Source: DASZTV01 sp035550655
GTDB lineage: Bacteria; Actinomycetota; Actinomycetes; JAFAQI01
Direction: 5' to 3'
DNA length: 64,000 nt
NCBI GenBank assembly: GCA_035550655.1
Contig: DASZOU010000033.1
Coordinates: forward strand, 248,001-312,000
Below are positions 51,942-61,291 of this stretch, in pieces; position 1 is the first letter of the stretch, and each line of letters begins with the position of its first letter. The notes under the pieces are model-generated. The model saw only the letters and a list, made by a program, of their open reading frames with translations. It searched no databases and was not told the origin of the DNA. The position numbers and the translations under genes were made by a program.

Positions 51942-53132
51942 TCAGCAGGCGGTCCGGTCGGTGACCCGCTCGCGGGTGTCGAGCTGCGCGAGATCAGCCG
52001 CCGCGCGACCCGCCGCCCATCCCTCGCGGTTGCTGATCGACGTACTGCGCATCGTGATGTTCGGGAACAGCTCCGCCGTCAGCCTTCGCACCCGCTCGTC
52101 GTTGCGTGCAAGCACCGGGACCAGCTCGCTCGACCGGCTGGAGGCGGCGAGCGCCTCGTCCGACGCGTGGCGCAACCTCTCTCGGATCCGTGCCGCATAG
52201 GACACGAGGAAGGACCGGCGGAACGACCGCGTCCGGGACTCGCCTCGACCGTCTGTCATCCGACCGTGGTGCAGCATCGCGCGATCGGCTTGCACCTGCA
52301 GCGACGTAACGAGCAGCTCTGTCGCCTCCAGGTCCGCAGGATGGCCGACCAGATTCACGCAACCGAGCGCCGCCGCGAACACCGCCCGGCAGTGATTGGC
52401 TCCGGCGACGGCATCGACCAGGAGTGCCTTGGCGTCGACGTACGGCGCGTCGATCCACAACCGTCGAACGACCGCTGCCGGATCCGGAGTGCCCTCATCC
52501 ATTTGAACCGCGTAACGATCCAGTGCGTACGTCGCGATCAGCTCCTGTGCCTTGGCCGACAGCGCCTCGGCCTCATGCGGGAAGTCCGTCGACTCCGCTT
52601 TGGCGAGCAACGCCCGCACCTTCGCCAATACCGCGGAGGGCCCGCCAGACCCTTTTCCGTCTCCGAGCCGTCGCGCCGTGCCGGGCGGCGGGATCACTTC
52701 TGCCAGCACGGGCAGCGTGTAGATCAAGGCGATCATGTCGACAGCAAACAGCCAGCCGTCAGTGTCGCCAAGATCGAGCGGTTGCCGTGGACCCATCTCG
52801 CGCAGCTCGTCCCGCCATTCCTGCGTGGTCGTCGATGCCTCGTGCCGGTCGGTCTCCGCCGCGACCAGCCCGGCGACCAAGGGGACATGCCGCGCAGACA
52901 GCCGGCGGCGCGTGATCTCGGCAAGGTCGCCGGGCGTCCAGTGGGCCTCCTGCACCGCCACCCGGATCGCGCGCGTCAGACGCTGCGAAAGCTCGCAATC
53001 TTCCCGCTCACGGATCGGTTCGTCGTCGTACGACGATGCCGTCGCTCGCTCACCAGTGAAGCCGCTGCGCGTCGCGCCGGTGCGCTGCCGGCGGCGCTTC
53101 GCCGCCCGCCGTGCCTTGTTGTTGACACCCAT
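51942..53132 (-). CDS. DUF2786 domain protein
   Basis: 396 residues. A very basic N-terminus (MGVNNKARRAAKRRRQR) is followed in the middle by the DUF2786 segment KVRALLAKAESTDFPHEAEA, LSAKAQELIATYALDRYAV. No catalytic motif is recognised. AAGGGAGG precedes ATG 53132. DUF2786 proteins are common in Actinobacteria and some phages; the function is unknown, although the basic tail suggests nucleic-acid binding. Confidence 0.85.
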   Translation of the reverse strand: MGVNNKARRAAKRRRQRTGATRSGFTGERATASSYDDEPIREREDCELSQRLTRAIRVAVQEAHWTPGDLAEITRRRLSARHVPLVAGLVAAETDRHEASTTTQEWRDELREMGPRQPLDLGDTDGWLFAVDMIALIYTLPVLAEVIPPPGTARRLGDGKGSGGPSAVLAKVRALLAKAESTDFPHEAEALSAKAQELIATYALDRYAVQMDEGTPDPAAVVRRLWIDAPYVDAKALLVDAVAGANHCRAVFAAALGCVNLVGHPADLEATELLVTSLQVQADRAMLHHGRMTDGRGESRTRSFRRSFLVSYAARIRERLRHASDEALAASSRSSELVPVLARNDERVRRLTAELFPNITMRSTSISNREGWAAGRAAADLAQLDTRERVTDRTAC

Positions 53133-53198
53133 GTCCCTCCCTCCCTTGGAAGGCAGGGACGGTAGGAGCGGGGTACGACAATGCGGCGCAGAAGTTCG

Positions 53199-53257
53199 GT
53201 GATCTTGACGAAGGGGGCGTTATGAGGGCCTCAGAGCGCCTCTTTCGTCAAGATCAC
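53199..53257. repeat. Interspersed 59-bp palindrome, copy D
   Basis: Same orientation as copies C and E. It begins 17 nt beyond the stop of the beta-helix gene at 53274 (minus strand). Base changes inside the stem (AAGGGGG against CTCTTT) keep pairing through G-U wobbles if transcribed from the plus strand. Confidence 0.88.
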
Positions 53258-53273
53258 CGAGGAATGGGGCGCC

Positions 53274-55643
53274 TCAGCTGAGGAGGGCCGTTGTGGTGCC
53301 GGCCCCCATGCTGGCTTGGCACGGGGTGGGGTTCGCCGTGTAGGTCAGCTGCGAGTACTGGTTGACCGCGCTCACCCCGTGCGCGTTCGTCACCGTGACC
53401 GGCACCGTGCCGCCACTTCCCTGCGCCGCCGGCGCCGTGGCGAACAGGTAGTTCGCGGAGAGCAGCTGCACCTTGCTCGCCGTACGGCCCCCGAACTTCA
53501 CCACCGACTGCGGCGTGAAGCCGCTCCCGCTGATCAGCACCTTGCCGCCGCCGAGCACGATCTGCTCCGGCCCGACCAGGTCGACCTCCGGCCGATAGCG
53601 CCGCACCAGCCCGCGGAACGCCGACTGCAGCCCCGCCCCGGTCATGACCGGCACCGGCGCCTGCGACGGGTCGGGTACCTGGCAGACCGAGTGATCGCCC
53701 GACACGGTCATGTCCGTGTAGGCGAAGCACGGGTACGCCGGCCCGCCCTGCGAGAAGTAGTTGTTGAAGATCCGGATGTGCCCGACCGTGTGACAGCCGC
53801 CGGTGTTGAACGAGTCCCACGGCATGAAGTACGCGAAGTTGCCACCGATCTTCACGTACCGGCTCGCCGCGTCCGTGTAGAAGGTGAAGTCGGTGTTCGT
53901 GCCGCGGTACGCCACGTTGCGCCGCTCCTGCAGCGCCGTCTTCCACGACGTCGCCTGCGAGCCGTTGGAGTAGATCGCGCCGCCGTCGCCGAGGGTGTGC
54001 ATGTAGTCGTACAGGTAGTTGTTCGACACCACGTTGTACGCGTTGCCGTTCGGGTTGCGGTCCGGGTACAGCACCGTCTGGTGCCAGCCGCCCCAGCCGA
54101 TCGAGATCGCGGTGTACGGCACGTGCTCGATCTCGTTGTGCGTGATCAGGCTGTGCGTCGTGTAGCCGATCCAGATTCCGCATCCGCCGAGGTACTGGTT
54201 CGCCACGTCATGGATGAAGTTGTTGTCGACCGTGTTCCAGCGCTCGCGCATCCCGCCGTACCGCTTGTCCGGCAACGGGTCGTTCGTCGCGCCGAGCTGA
54301 ATCCCCTCGGCCGCGATGTCCGTGAACTCGTTGCCCTGCACGATGTCGTGCTTCGCACCTTGGTAGAGGTCGAGCCCCGCGCCACCGAGGTGCGTGAAAG
54401 TGTTGCCCAGCATCGCGACGCGCGAAGTCGAGGTGAGTACGACGTTGGCCGGCGTGCGGGTCCACGCCGCGAACGGGCAGCTGCCTTTCGGCTTGTTGTA
54501 GTGGCAGCTGCCTTCCATCGTGTTGGCGTTCTTACCCGTGAGATACCAGTCGGCCTGCATCTGCGGGAAGCCGTCGGGTGAGTCGGTCGCGGTCCACGTG
54601 CCGTACTCGAACGTCAGCCCCTCGACGGTGACGTCGTGCACCGGGTGTGCCGGCGTGCCGTCGATGTGCAGCAGTGTCTGCAGCGCGGGTACGACGACGC
54701 TCTCTTCGTTCGGGTTCTCGTGCGGGCGCGGCTGGTAGTAGAGCCGGTGCGCGACCCGGTCGATCATCCAGTGACCCGGGCTCAGCCCGGAGTACAGGTT
54801 CGTGAAGTTGGTCGGGGTCTTCCACGGCCCGAGCCCGCCGAAGCCGCCCATCGGGTCGTCGAACCACGAGATCTCCTGCACGCCCAGCGCCTTGAGGTGC
54901 AGGTTGTGCCAGCACGGCTCGGCGAGGGTGATGTTCGGGCCGTCGATCGCGGTGATCGGGCAGGAGGTCTGCGTCCACGGCCCGTTGCCGCCCTTGAACA
55001 CCGCCGTGACGTTCGACGGGTTCTTCCAGCTGTCGACCACCTGGGTGCTCGAGATCAGCCCCGACTCGGTCTGCAGCATCCGCCCGGACGGCAGGCCGCT
55101 GGCCACCGGCACGCGATGGCCGTCGATGTAGAGCTGGTGGGTGTCGAAGCCCTTCGGGATGTCGGCGTACCAGTTCTTGCTGCCTTCGAGTTGGCGCCAG
55201 CCGGTGACCTGCCGGCCGCCGGAAAGGATCGGGGTTGCGCCGTCGGCGGCGCGGTAGACCACCCGGTTGCGACGGGTGCCGGAGTCGGCGGTGCCGAGCC
55301 GCAGCGGCCGGGTCAGGTGGTACGTGCCGTCTTCGAGTACGACGTCGATCTCACCGTGACCTTTCCGGCCGGCTGCCTCGCGGGCGGCGGCGTGGGCGGT
55401 GGTCAGGCTGCAGGGCGCCTGCGTCGTACAGGCCTCGCCCGAGCCGTCCGGCGCAGCGACCAGGGTCGTCGCCGGCGGCGGGGCATCGATCGGGATCGGC
55501 GTGGTGGTGGCGCTAGTGCTGCCGTGGTGCGCAGTTCCGACCGCGGCGTGGCCGATGTGCGCATGGCCGACGAATCCGACGAGCGGCAGCGCCATCACGC
55601 CGGCGGCGAACAACGACGTACGCCGCTGCGCCGTACCTCTCAC
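53274..55643 (-). CDS. Secreted right-handed beta-helix protein with IPT/TIG domain
   Basis: 789 residues. The signal peptide (RRTSLFAAGVMALPLVGFVG) is followed by a parallel beta-helix region of about 500 residues with typical rungs (AMLGNTFTHLGGAGLDLYQG, HDIVQGNEFTDIAAEGIQLG, NAYNVVSNNYLYDYMHTLGD). A C-terminal IPT/TIG-like domain is present (GPEQIVLGGGKVLISGSGFT). Such proteins are polysaccharide lyases/hydrolases or adhesins; no lyase catalytic set can be named. Flanked by palindrome copies D and E. Confidence 0.85.
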   Translation of the reverse strand: MRGTAQRRTSLFAAGVMALPLVGFVGHAHIGHAAVGTAHHGSTSATTTPIPIDAPPPATTLVAAPDGSGEACTTQAPCSLTTAHAAAREAAGRKGHGEIDVVLEDGTYHLTRPLRLGTADSGTRRNRVVYRAADGATPILSGGRQVTGWRQLEGSKNWYADIPKGFDTHQLYIDGHRVPVASGLPSGRMLQTESGLISSTQVVDSWKNPSNVTAVFKGGNGPWTQTSCPITAIDGPNITLAEPCWHNLHLKALGVQEISWFDDPMGGFGGLGPWKTPTNFTNLYSGLSPGHWMIDRVAHRLYYQPRPHENPNEESVVVPALQTLLHIDGTPAHPVHDVTVEGLTFEYGTWTATDSPDGFPQMQADWYLTGKNANTMEGSCHYNKPKGSCPFAAWTRTPANVVLTSTSRVAMLGNTFTHLGGAGLDLYQGAKHDIVQGNEFTDIAAEGIQLGATNDPLPDKRYGGMRERWNTVDNNFIHDVANQYLGGCGIWIGYTTHSLITHNEIEHVPYTAISIGWGGWHQTVLYPDRNPNGNAYNVVSNNYLYDYMHTLGDGGAIYSNGSQATSWKTALQERRNVAYRGTNTDFTFYTDAASRYVKIGGNFAYFMPWDSFNTGGCHTVGHIRIFNNYFSQGGPAYPCFAYTDMTVSGDHSVCQVPDPSQAPVPVMTGAGLQSAFRGLVRRYRPEVDLVGPEQIVLGGGKVLISGSGFTPQSVVKFGGRTASKVQLLSANYLFATAPAAQGSGGTVPVTVTNAHGVSAVNQYSQLTYTANPTPCQASMGAGTTTALLS

Positions 55644-55672
55644 CGAGCCGCCCGCCCCTCCACCCCCTCTCC

Positions 55673-55731
55673 GTGATCTTGACGAAAGCGGCGTTATGAG
55701 GGCCTCAAAGCGCCCTTTTCGTCAAGATCAC
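55673..55731. repeat. Interspersed 59-bp palindrome, copy E
   Basis: Same orientation as C and D. Unlike the other copies it lies between divergent genes (starts at 55643 minus and 55829 plus), so it cannot act as a terminator of either gene. Outer arms are near-perfect. Confidence 0.88.
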
Positions 55732-55828
55732 CGGGGTCTTGCGGGACCTATTCGACGGCTGGGCGGGGTTGCCTGCGCGAGCTCGCCGCATGTTTCGATG
55801 GGCCGAGCCGCCATCGAGGGAGCAGATC

Positions 55829-56140
55829 GTGTGGATCCAGATGATCAAGGCCCGGCTCAAGACGGGCACGGAGGAGCAGTTCGCGGCGTTCGAGGAGCAG
55901 ATCCGGGCGATCGAACAGCCGGGCTCCGGCTGGATCCGCTCAACCGCGGCGCGCGCGCAGAAGGACCCGGACACGGTCTACATCATCGTGGCCTTCGAGA
56001 GCGAGGCGGCCGCCCGCGCGCGCGAGTCCGACCCGCGACGGCAGGAGGGGCTGGTCAAGGTCCGGGAGCTGATCGGCGAGATCTTCGACGGGCCGCCGGA
56101 GTTCATCGACCTGGACGTGATCTCCGAGCACACGCCCTAG
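55829..56140 (+). CDS. ABM-type (dimeric alpha-beta barrel) monooxygenase-like protein
   Basis: 103 residues: MIKARLKTGTEEQFAAFEEQ, SGWIRSTAARAQKDPDTVYI, IVAFESEAAARARESDPRRQ, the pattern of antibiotic biosynthesis monooxygenase (ABM) domains. GAGGGAGC (about 55815) supports GTG 55829. Function unknown; such small proteins often oxidise or only bind small aromatic compounds. Confidence 0.72.
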   Translation: MWIQMIKARLKTGTEEQFAAFEEQIRAIEQPGSGWIRSTAARAQKDPDTVYIIVAFESEAAARARESDPRRQEGLVKVRELIGEIFDGPPEFIDLDVISEHTP

Positions 56141-56224
56141 ACCTACATGCGCCGAGCCCAACGAAATGGGCGCCTCCGCTGGGCGGGAGAGGCCGAGATC
56201 GTTGGGCTCGACGTTGGGGCGACG

Positions 56225-56623
56225 CTACGCGTCGCCCACGCACATCAGGCTGTTGCCGGCGTGGTCGCGGAACCAGAACATCGGCGGCACCGGGCCGCCC
56301 ATCCGCTGCACCGCCTCGTCGACGTCGACGCCGGCCGCCTTCAGCTCCGAGTGGTAGCCGTCGACGTCCGCGCAGTAGAGGCTGATCCCGGTCTCCCGCT
56401 TCTCGATCACGTAGTTCTCCGGCGGCGGCGCCAGCGCGATCGTCGTCTCCTGGTCGGGCAGCCCGACCTCGATCCAGCGCATCGGGTTGCCCTCACCGAA
56501 CGGGATCTCCACCCGCAGCTCGAACCCGAGCTTGTCGCAGTAGAACGCGAGCGCCGCGTCCTGGTCCGCGACGGGGATGATCACGGTGGCGACCTTGCTC
56601 GGCCGTGTCTTCGTGGTGGCCAT
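56225..56623 (-). CDS. VOC-family (glyoxalase/bleomycin resistance-like) protein
   Basis: 132 residues with two betaalphabetabetabeta modules: VIIPVADQDAALAFYCDKLG, ELRVEIPFGEGNPMRWIEVG and GISLYCADVDGYHSELKAAG, MFWFRDHAGNSLMCVGDA. Metal-site Glu is likely in RWIEVG, but the usual first His is not evident. ATG 56623 follows GAGGACGTAC. Role unknown (VOC proteins include lyases, dioxygenases and binding proteins). Confidence 0.87.
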   Translation of the reverse strand: MATTKTRPSKVATVIIPVADQDAALAFYCDKLGFELRVEIPFGEGNPMRWIEVGLPDQETTIALAPPPENYVIEKRETGISLYCADVDGYHSELKAAGVDVDEAVQRMGGPVPPMFWFRDHAGNSLMCVGDA

Positions 56624-56826
56624 GTCGTACGTCCTCTCTGCTGATGTCCTGACCTCACCAACGAAGACGTACGCCGTCAACCGAACTCATCGGGGCCGTA
56701 CGGACGGCAGGTAGGCCCTAGCGAGAGGGGCCCAATGGCACGTCCGAGGCGCTGGTGCGGTTGGGACGATTGCTGCACAGGGGGTGAGAGGCGATCAGCG
56801 GGTTCCTGGCCAACACCGGCTCGACG

Positions 56827-57315
56827 GTGATCGGCACGCTTGTCGGCTTCGGGCTGGCGCTCGGCGGCGATCGCCGCCTCGCTGCGCGCCGGCGCGGCCA
56901 CGAACGGGTGCGCTCGCTGCAGGCGGTCGCCGACCGGATCTTCCACGCCCGGGCGCTGCGCGAGCTGCCGGCTGACCCGCCCGCTGAGCTCCGCGTTCTG
57001 GCCAAGACCGAGGACGCCGACCGAGACCGGGTCGCCCAGTCGGTGCTCGAGACCCGCGATCTGATCCAGAAGGTGATCGGCCAGCTTCGCCCGACCGACC
57101 CCGCGCAGCGCGGCCTGATCGAGATGCACGCCGCCTGCCTGCGCTACCTGACCATGGAGATGGAGCAGCCCGCGGCGTACATCAAGCATCTGCGAGACCT
57201 GCGCCGCGAGCTCGACCACGGCCAGCACAAGCTGCTCGCGATCTCCCCCGGCCTCGTGATCCGCGAGCCAGGCTCAGCCGACCGCGTCGCCACCCTCGGA
57301 TCGCATGTGACATAG
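56827..57315 (+). CDS. Hypothetical protein with N-terminal membrane segment
   Basis: 162 residues from GTG 56827. The frame opens at 56788 and reads a hydrophobic stretch (SGFLANTGSTVIGTLVGFGL) upstream and through the start, so a non-ATG start slightly earlier is possible. A charged helical region follows (VAQSVLETRDLIQKVIGQLR, EMHAACLRYLTMEMEQPAAY). No known family. The last codons overlap the first arm of a repeat/hairpin at 57307. Confidence 0.5.
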   Translation: MIGTLVGFGLALGGDRRLAARRRGHERVRSLQAVADRIFHARALRELPADPPAELRVLAKTEDADRDRVAQSVLETRDLIQKVIGQLRPTDPAQRGLIEMHAACLRYLTMEMEQPAAYIKHLRDLRRELDHGQHKLLAISPGLVIREPGSADRVATLGSHVT

Positions 57316-57375
57316 GTGTCGTGAATTGCGACACGCATGTGACATAGGTGTCGTGGATCGCGACACCTATGTCAC
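57307..57375. terminator. Direct-plus-inverted repeat between convergent genes
   Basis: GTGACATAGGTGTCG at 57339-57353 and its exact complement at 57361-57375 form a 15-bp hairpin with a 7-nt loop. The same 15-mer also occurs at 57307-57321, followed by a partial return arm (GCGACAC). The block spans the stop of the plus gene (57315) and lies 15 bp before the stop of the minus gene (57390). A bidirectional terminator or small palindromic element. Confidence 0.7.
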
Positions 57376-57389
57376 ACGCGAGAAGAAGC

Positions 57390-57866
57390 TCAGTACGACG
57401 CGGTGATCGTCACCGGCACGCTTCCGTGCGAGACGGCCGTGACACGCGCCTCGCCCTGCGCCCCGACGTACTCCCCCGTGCCGCCGGTGATCGCGAGCAC
57501 GAACGTTCCCGGACCGCCCTTGCCGGAGCGAATCGCGCCGGTCGAGACCAGCTCGCCGCTACCCACGTGGAAGATGAACCGGCAGATCTCCGTCGCCGAC
57601 GTCTTGGTGCGGCTGGTCGCCAGGCAGTCGCCGGTCTCCCAGCCGACGGTCTTGCCGGCCTCGGTGAGCCGCGTCTTCTGCAGCTCGTCGTCACCCGCGC
57701 TGAAGCCGGCCGGCTTGTTGTCGACGTTGCCATCCTGGACCGAGTGCATCCGCAGCGAGAACGTGTGTGCGCTCGCCGCGGCGCTTCCGGCGAGTAGCGG
57801 GGTGGCGACGGCGGCGGTGATCGCGGTGAGCCCGGCGCCGAGGACGACGGTGCGCTTGCTGGTCAT
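57390..57866 (-). CDS. Secreted dirigent/allene-oxide-cyclase-barrel-like protein
   Basis: 158 residues. A signal peptide (VVLGAGLTAITAAVATPLLA) ends near ASA. It is followed by a small beta-barrel pattern with LAITGGTGEYVGAQGEARVT and FIFHVGSGELVSTGAI, typical of bacterial dirigent-like or AOC-like exported proteins. Function unknown. ATG 57866. Confidence 0.72.
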   Translation of the reverse strand: MTSKRTVVLGAGLTAITAAVATPLLAGSAAASAHTFSLRMHSVQDGNVDNKPAGFSAGDDELQKTRLTEAGKTVGWETGDCLATSRTKTSATEICRFIFHVGSGELVSTGAIRSGKGGPGTFVLAITGGTGEYVGAQGEARVTAVSHGSVPVTITASY

Positions 57867-58067
57867 AGGTCCTCCGGTTCAGCAGCCGCGACGGTCGCGG
57901 CAACGGGGACGGACGCTATGAACGCTTCCCCACCCGGCACCTCCTGCTGCGGGCTGATTAGCGGTACGCCGAGTCGGATTCGCGACCGGCCCCGCTCCGC
58001 CGTACGACGGAGGTCAGCAGACGATCGATCCACCCGGCGACGGAGGCGCGCACCGGCGACTCGGGGT

Positions 58068-58073
58068 TAGGTT
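58068..58073 (+). promoter_or_regulatory. -10-like TAGGTT of a leaderless promoter
   Basis: TAGGTT fits TANNNT and lies at -12 to -7 of GTG 58080, with no ribosome site before that GTG. Supports a leaderless transcript for the histidine kinase/response regulator operon. Confidence 0.45.
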
Positions 58074-58079
58074 CCAAAC

Positions 58080-59276
58080 GTGGTCGGAAGCGCACGCGTA
58101 CGCCAAGCGGTCCTGGACTGGACCGTGCCCCTCGGCATCGCCGTGATCGGGCTCGTCGACATCGCGCTGCACCCGCGCAGCAAGCAGTTCCCCGGCTCAC
58201 CGGCGCTGCACGTCTCGCTGCTGCTCGCCGCTGCCGCCGTGCTCGGCCTGCGCCGGCACTTCCCGATCCTCGTCCCGGCCGTTGTGATCGCGATCGCGAC
58301 CGGCTGGGCGACGGTGTGGCGGGGGCACAACCAGGGCAGCTTCGAGGCGTTCCTGCTGCTCGTGGCCGCGGCGTACGCCATCGGCGCCGGCAACCGCGGC
58401 ACGCGGCTGAAGCAGGCGACGGCCGCACTGATCGCTTACTTCATCGCGAGCCAGATCGTCCTGCTGACCACCAGCGGGTATCTGGGCGACCTGCTGCCGC
58501 TGATCGTCTGGATGCTCGCCGCGTGGGGCATCGGCGTCGCAATTCGCAGCCGCGGCGAGCAGGCCCGCCGCGCCCGGCGGCTTGCGGCTCAGCTCGAGGA
58601 GACGCAGGAGCACCGCACCGCCGAGGCCGTGGAGCAGGAACGCTCCCGCATCGCACGCGAGCTGCACGACGTCGTCGCGCACTCGCTGTCGGTCATCGTC
58701 GTCCAGGCCGCCGCGGAACGCCGTGCCGTCGCGAACGGTACGACGGACACCGAGGCGACCGGCGCCGTGCTCGCCTCCGTCGAACGTGCCGGCCGTGAGG
58801 CGCTGGTCGACCTCCGCCGCCTGCTCGGCCTGCTCCGGAAGGTCGACGAGACGCCCTCGCTCGCCCCGCAGCCGTCGCTGGCGCAGCTCGACGTACTCGT
58901 CGCTCCGCTCCAGGACGCGGGCATCGATGTGGCGGTGCATGTCGACGGGTCGGCAGAGCCGTTGCCCGCCGGGGTCGACCTCACGGCGTACCGGATCGTC
59001 CAGGAGTCCCTGACCAACGTCCTCAAGCACGCCCACGCGCATCGCGTCGAGATCGTCATCGGCCACCGCAGCGGCAGGGTCGACATCGACGTCATCGACG
59101 ACGGCGACGCGTCCGGGCGCGATCCCGCGGCGCCCGGTGGCGGGCACGGCCTGCTCGGGATGCGCGAGCGGGTCAGCATCTTCGGCGGCACCATGACCAC
59201 CGGACCGCGACCCGACGGCGGGTGGGCAGTACGCGCCCGCCTGCCGATCGGCACCCAGGTGCTGGAGTCCGCATGA
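58080..59276 (+). CDS. NarL/DesK-type sensor histidine kinase
   Basis: 398 residues. Four or five membrane helices fill residues about 10-165 (LLLAAAAVLGLRRHFPILVP, FLLLVAAAYAIGAG). A HisKA_3 domain has the phospho-acceptor His in RSRIARELHDVVAHSLSVIV. The HATPase domain has QESLTNVLKHAHAHRVEI, IDDGDASG and GHGLLGMRERV. It forms a two-component system with the next gene, overlapping by ATGA. Signal unknown; the short loops suggest a membrane-derived cue. Confidence 0.93.
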   Translation: MVGSARVRQAVLDWTVPLGIAVIGLVDIALHPRSKQFPGSPALHVSLLLAAAAVLGLRRHFPILVPAVVIAIATGWATVWRGHNQGSFEAFLLLVAAAYAIGAGNRGTRLKQATAALIAYFIASQIVLLTTSGYLGDLLPLIVWMLAAWGIGVAIRSRGEQARRARRLAAQLEETQEHRTAEAVEQERSRIARELHDVVAHSLSVIVVQAAAERRAVANGTTDTEATGAVLASVERAGREALVDLRRLLGLLRKVDETPSLAPQPSLAQLDVLVAPLQDAGIDVAVHVDGSAEPLPAGVDLTAYRIVQESLTNVLKHAHAHRVEIVIGHRSGRVDIDVIDDGDASGRDPAAPGGGHGLLGMRERVSIFGGTMTTGPRPDGGWAVRARLPIGTQVLESA

Positions 59277-59926
59277 CGTTGCGGCTGCTCATCGCCGACG
59301 ACCAGTCGCTCGTGCGCGCCGGGTTCCACAAGCTGCTCGACAGCGAGCCGGAGCTCGAGGTGGTCGGCGAGGCCGCGGACGGCGTCGAGGCGATCAGCGA
59401 AGCCAAACGGCTGCGGCCCGACGTCGTGCTGATGGACATCCGGATGCCGCGGCTCGACGGGGTCGAGGCGACCCGGCGGATCACCGCGGACGGTACGGCG
59501 ACAGCGGTCCTGATCCTCACGACGTACGACCTGGACGAGTACGTCTTCCAAGCGTTGGAGGCGGGCGCGAGCGGCTTCCTGCTGAAGGACTCGCCACCGG
59601 ACGACCTGATCGCGGCGATTCGGGTGGTCGCGCGCGGGGACGCCCTGCTCGCGCCATCGATCACCCGGCGGCTGATCGCCGAGTTCACCACCCGCAAGGG
59701 GCGCCCCGCCGTTCCGCTGCCCGACATCTCCGAGCGCGAACGCGAGGTCCTGCTCGGCGTGGCCCGCGGGCTGAACAACACCGAGCTGGCGCAGGCGTTG
59801 TTCATCGGGGAGGCCACGGTGAAGACCCACGTGAGCAGCCTGCTGGCGAAGCTCGGCTGCCGCGACCGCGTCCAGCTGGTGGCACGGGCGTACGAGGCGG
59901 GTGTGGTCGTCCCCGGCGAGGCCTAG
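59273..59926 (+). CDS. LuxR/NarL-family response regulator
   Basis: 217 residues. The receiver domain has acidic Asp9-Asp10, phosphorylated Asp55 (VVLMDIRMPR), Thr and Lys in LTTYD and LLKDSPP. The C-terminal LuxR HTH is LSEREREV-type (ISEREREVLLGVARGLNNTE, GEATVKTHVSSLLAKLGCRD). Partner of the upstream kinase. Confidence 0.94.
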   Translation: MTLRLLIADDQSLVRAGFHKLLDSEPELEVVGEAADGVEAISEAKRLRPDVVLMDIRMPRLDGVEATRRITADGTATAVLILTTYDLDEYVFQALEAGASGFLLKDSPPDDLIAAIRVVARGDALLAPSITRRLIAEFTTRKGRPAVPLPDISEREREVLLGVARGLNNTELAQALFIGEATVKTHVSSLLAKLGCRDRVQLVARAYEAGVVVPGEA

Positions 59927-60001
59927 CGAGCGATGAGTTCTCGGGACCACGTCCGTCTGAGCTTCCGATGAGCTCCGACTTGCTCTGTCGTACGCCGCGG
60001 A

Positions 60002-60007
60002 TAGGGT
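60002..60007 (+). promoter_or_regulatory. -10-like TAGGGT before the ECF sigma gene
   Basis: TAGGGT fits TANNNT 8 nt before GTG 60016, implying a very short or absent leader. No ribosome site is visible in front of that GTG. Confidence 0.35.
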
Positions 60008-60015
60008 CCGGGGCT

Positions 60016-60993
60016 GTGACCACGGACGCCCCCGAGGTCGTCGCTGACCTCGAGCAGTACCGCCGCGAGCTGACCGGCTACTGCTACCGCATGCTCGGCG
60101 CCGGCTCCGAGGCCGAGGACGCCGTCCAGGAGACGATGCTGCGCGCCTGGAAGAACGCCGACGGCTTCGAGGGCCGCGCGAGCGTGCGCTCCTGGCTCTA
60201 CCGGATCGCCACCAATGTCTGCATCGACATGCAGCGCTCCAGCCAGCGCAGGGCCCGCCCGATCGAGCTCGGACCGTCCTCCGACCCGGACGAGTCGCTG
60301 CTCATGGACACGCTGCACCCCGAGCTGCCCTGGATCTCACCGGTCAACGAGGACTCGGTCCTGCCCGAGAACGGCGACCCCGCCGACATCGCGGTCGCCC
60401 GCGACTCGATCCGGCTCGCGTTCGTCACCGCGCTGCAGCACCTGCCCGCCCGCCAGCGCGCCGCGCTCATCCTCTGCGAGGTGCTCCGCTGGCCGGCGAA
60501 CGAAGCCGCCGAGCTGCTCGAGACCTCGGTCGCCGCGGTGAACAGCGCGCTGCAGCGGGCCCGCGCCACGCTCGCCTCGCTGCCCCAGGACCCCGCACCC
60601 GCGCAGCTGGACAAGGACCACGCCGACCTGCTCGCGCGGTACGTCGACGCCTTCGAGCGCTACGACATCGAACGCTTCGTGAAGCTGCTGCACGAGGACG
60701 CGGTCATGTCGATGCCGCCGTTCTCGCTGTGGGTGCAGGGCGCGGCGAAGATCGGGGAGTTCATGGTGCTGCCCGGCCCGAGCGCGTGCGCCAACTCCAA
60801 GCTGATCCCGGTGCGTGCCAACGGCTGCCCCGCCTTCGCGCAGTACAAGCCAGACCACGAGCGCGGCGGCTACACGCCGTGGGGCCTCCAGGTCCTCGAG
60901 ATCGTCGACGGGCGCATCGCCCACTGGAACTGCTTCCTCGACACCGCGAGCATCTTCCCGACCTTCGGCCTGCCGGATCACCTGCCGGCCTAG
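60016..60993 (+). CDS. ECF sigma factor with SnoaL-like C-terminal domain
   Basis: 325 residues. Sigma region 2 (YRRELTGYCYRMLGAGSEAE, DAVQETMLRAWKNADGFEGR, SWLYRIATNVCIDMQRS), region 4 (LPARQRAALILCEVLRWPAN, EAAELLETSVAAVNSALQRA), then a SnoaL/NTF2-like domain from about residue 200 (LLARYVDAFERYDIERFVKL). This layout matches SigG/SigX5-type ECF factors, where the extra domain regulates the sigma factor in place of a classical anti-sigma protein. GTG 60016 was chosen for the leaderless geometry. The convergent STAS-like gene starts right at its stop. Confidence 0.9.
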   Translation: MTTDAPEVVADLEQYRRELTGYCYRMLGAGSEAEDAVQETMLRAWKNADGFEGRASVRSWLYRIATNVCIDMQRSSQRRARPIELGPSSDPDESLLMDTLHPELPWISPVNEDSVLPENGDPADIAVARDSIRLAFVTALQHLPARQRAALILCEVLRWPANEAAELLETSVAAVNSALQRARATLASLPQDPAPAQLDKDHADLLARYVDAFERYDIERFVKLLHEDAVMSMPPFSLWVQGAAKIGEFMVLPGPSACANSKLIPVRANGCPAFAQYKPDHERGGYTPWGLQVLEIVDGRIAHWNCFLDTASIFPTFGLPDHLPA

Positions 60994-61251
60994 TCAGTTG
61001 TCAGGCTCTGCCGCCGCCAGAGGGTCGTGAGGGCCTGACAAGTCCGAGAGCCCGGCCAGCTCCAGCAGACCCGCGAGCTCCTCGCAGACATTCGTCAGTA
61101 CGACGCGGCCGCCGCTGCGCCGTACCTCGAGCTGCAGCCGCGCCAGACCCTCGACGATCTCAATGCTCGGTACGCCGGACCCGCGCAGCGACCACTCGGC
61201 CAGCGCGACCTCATCCGGCCCAAGCTCGGTCACCGTGCACCACAACCCCAT
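60994..61251 (-). CDS. STAS-like small protein
   Basis: 85 residues: VTELGPDEVALAEWSLRGSG, IEIVEGLARLQLEVRRSGGR, VVLTNVCEELAGLLELAGLS. This follows the STAS fold of anti-sigma-factor antagonists, but the usual phosphorylatable Ser/Thr (DxSG) cannot be identified, so it may be a non-phosphorylated variant. Its stop abuts the sigma factor stop on the opposite strand. Confidence 0.6.
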   Translation of the reverse strand: MGLWCTVTELGPDEVALAEWSLRGSGVPSIEIVEGLARLQLEVRRSGGRVVLTNVCEELAGLLELAGLSDLSGPHDPLAAAEPDN

Positions 61252-61291
61252 CGATGGGCAGACGGGCGAAGGCCCGTCAACTCATCGAGCG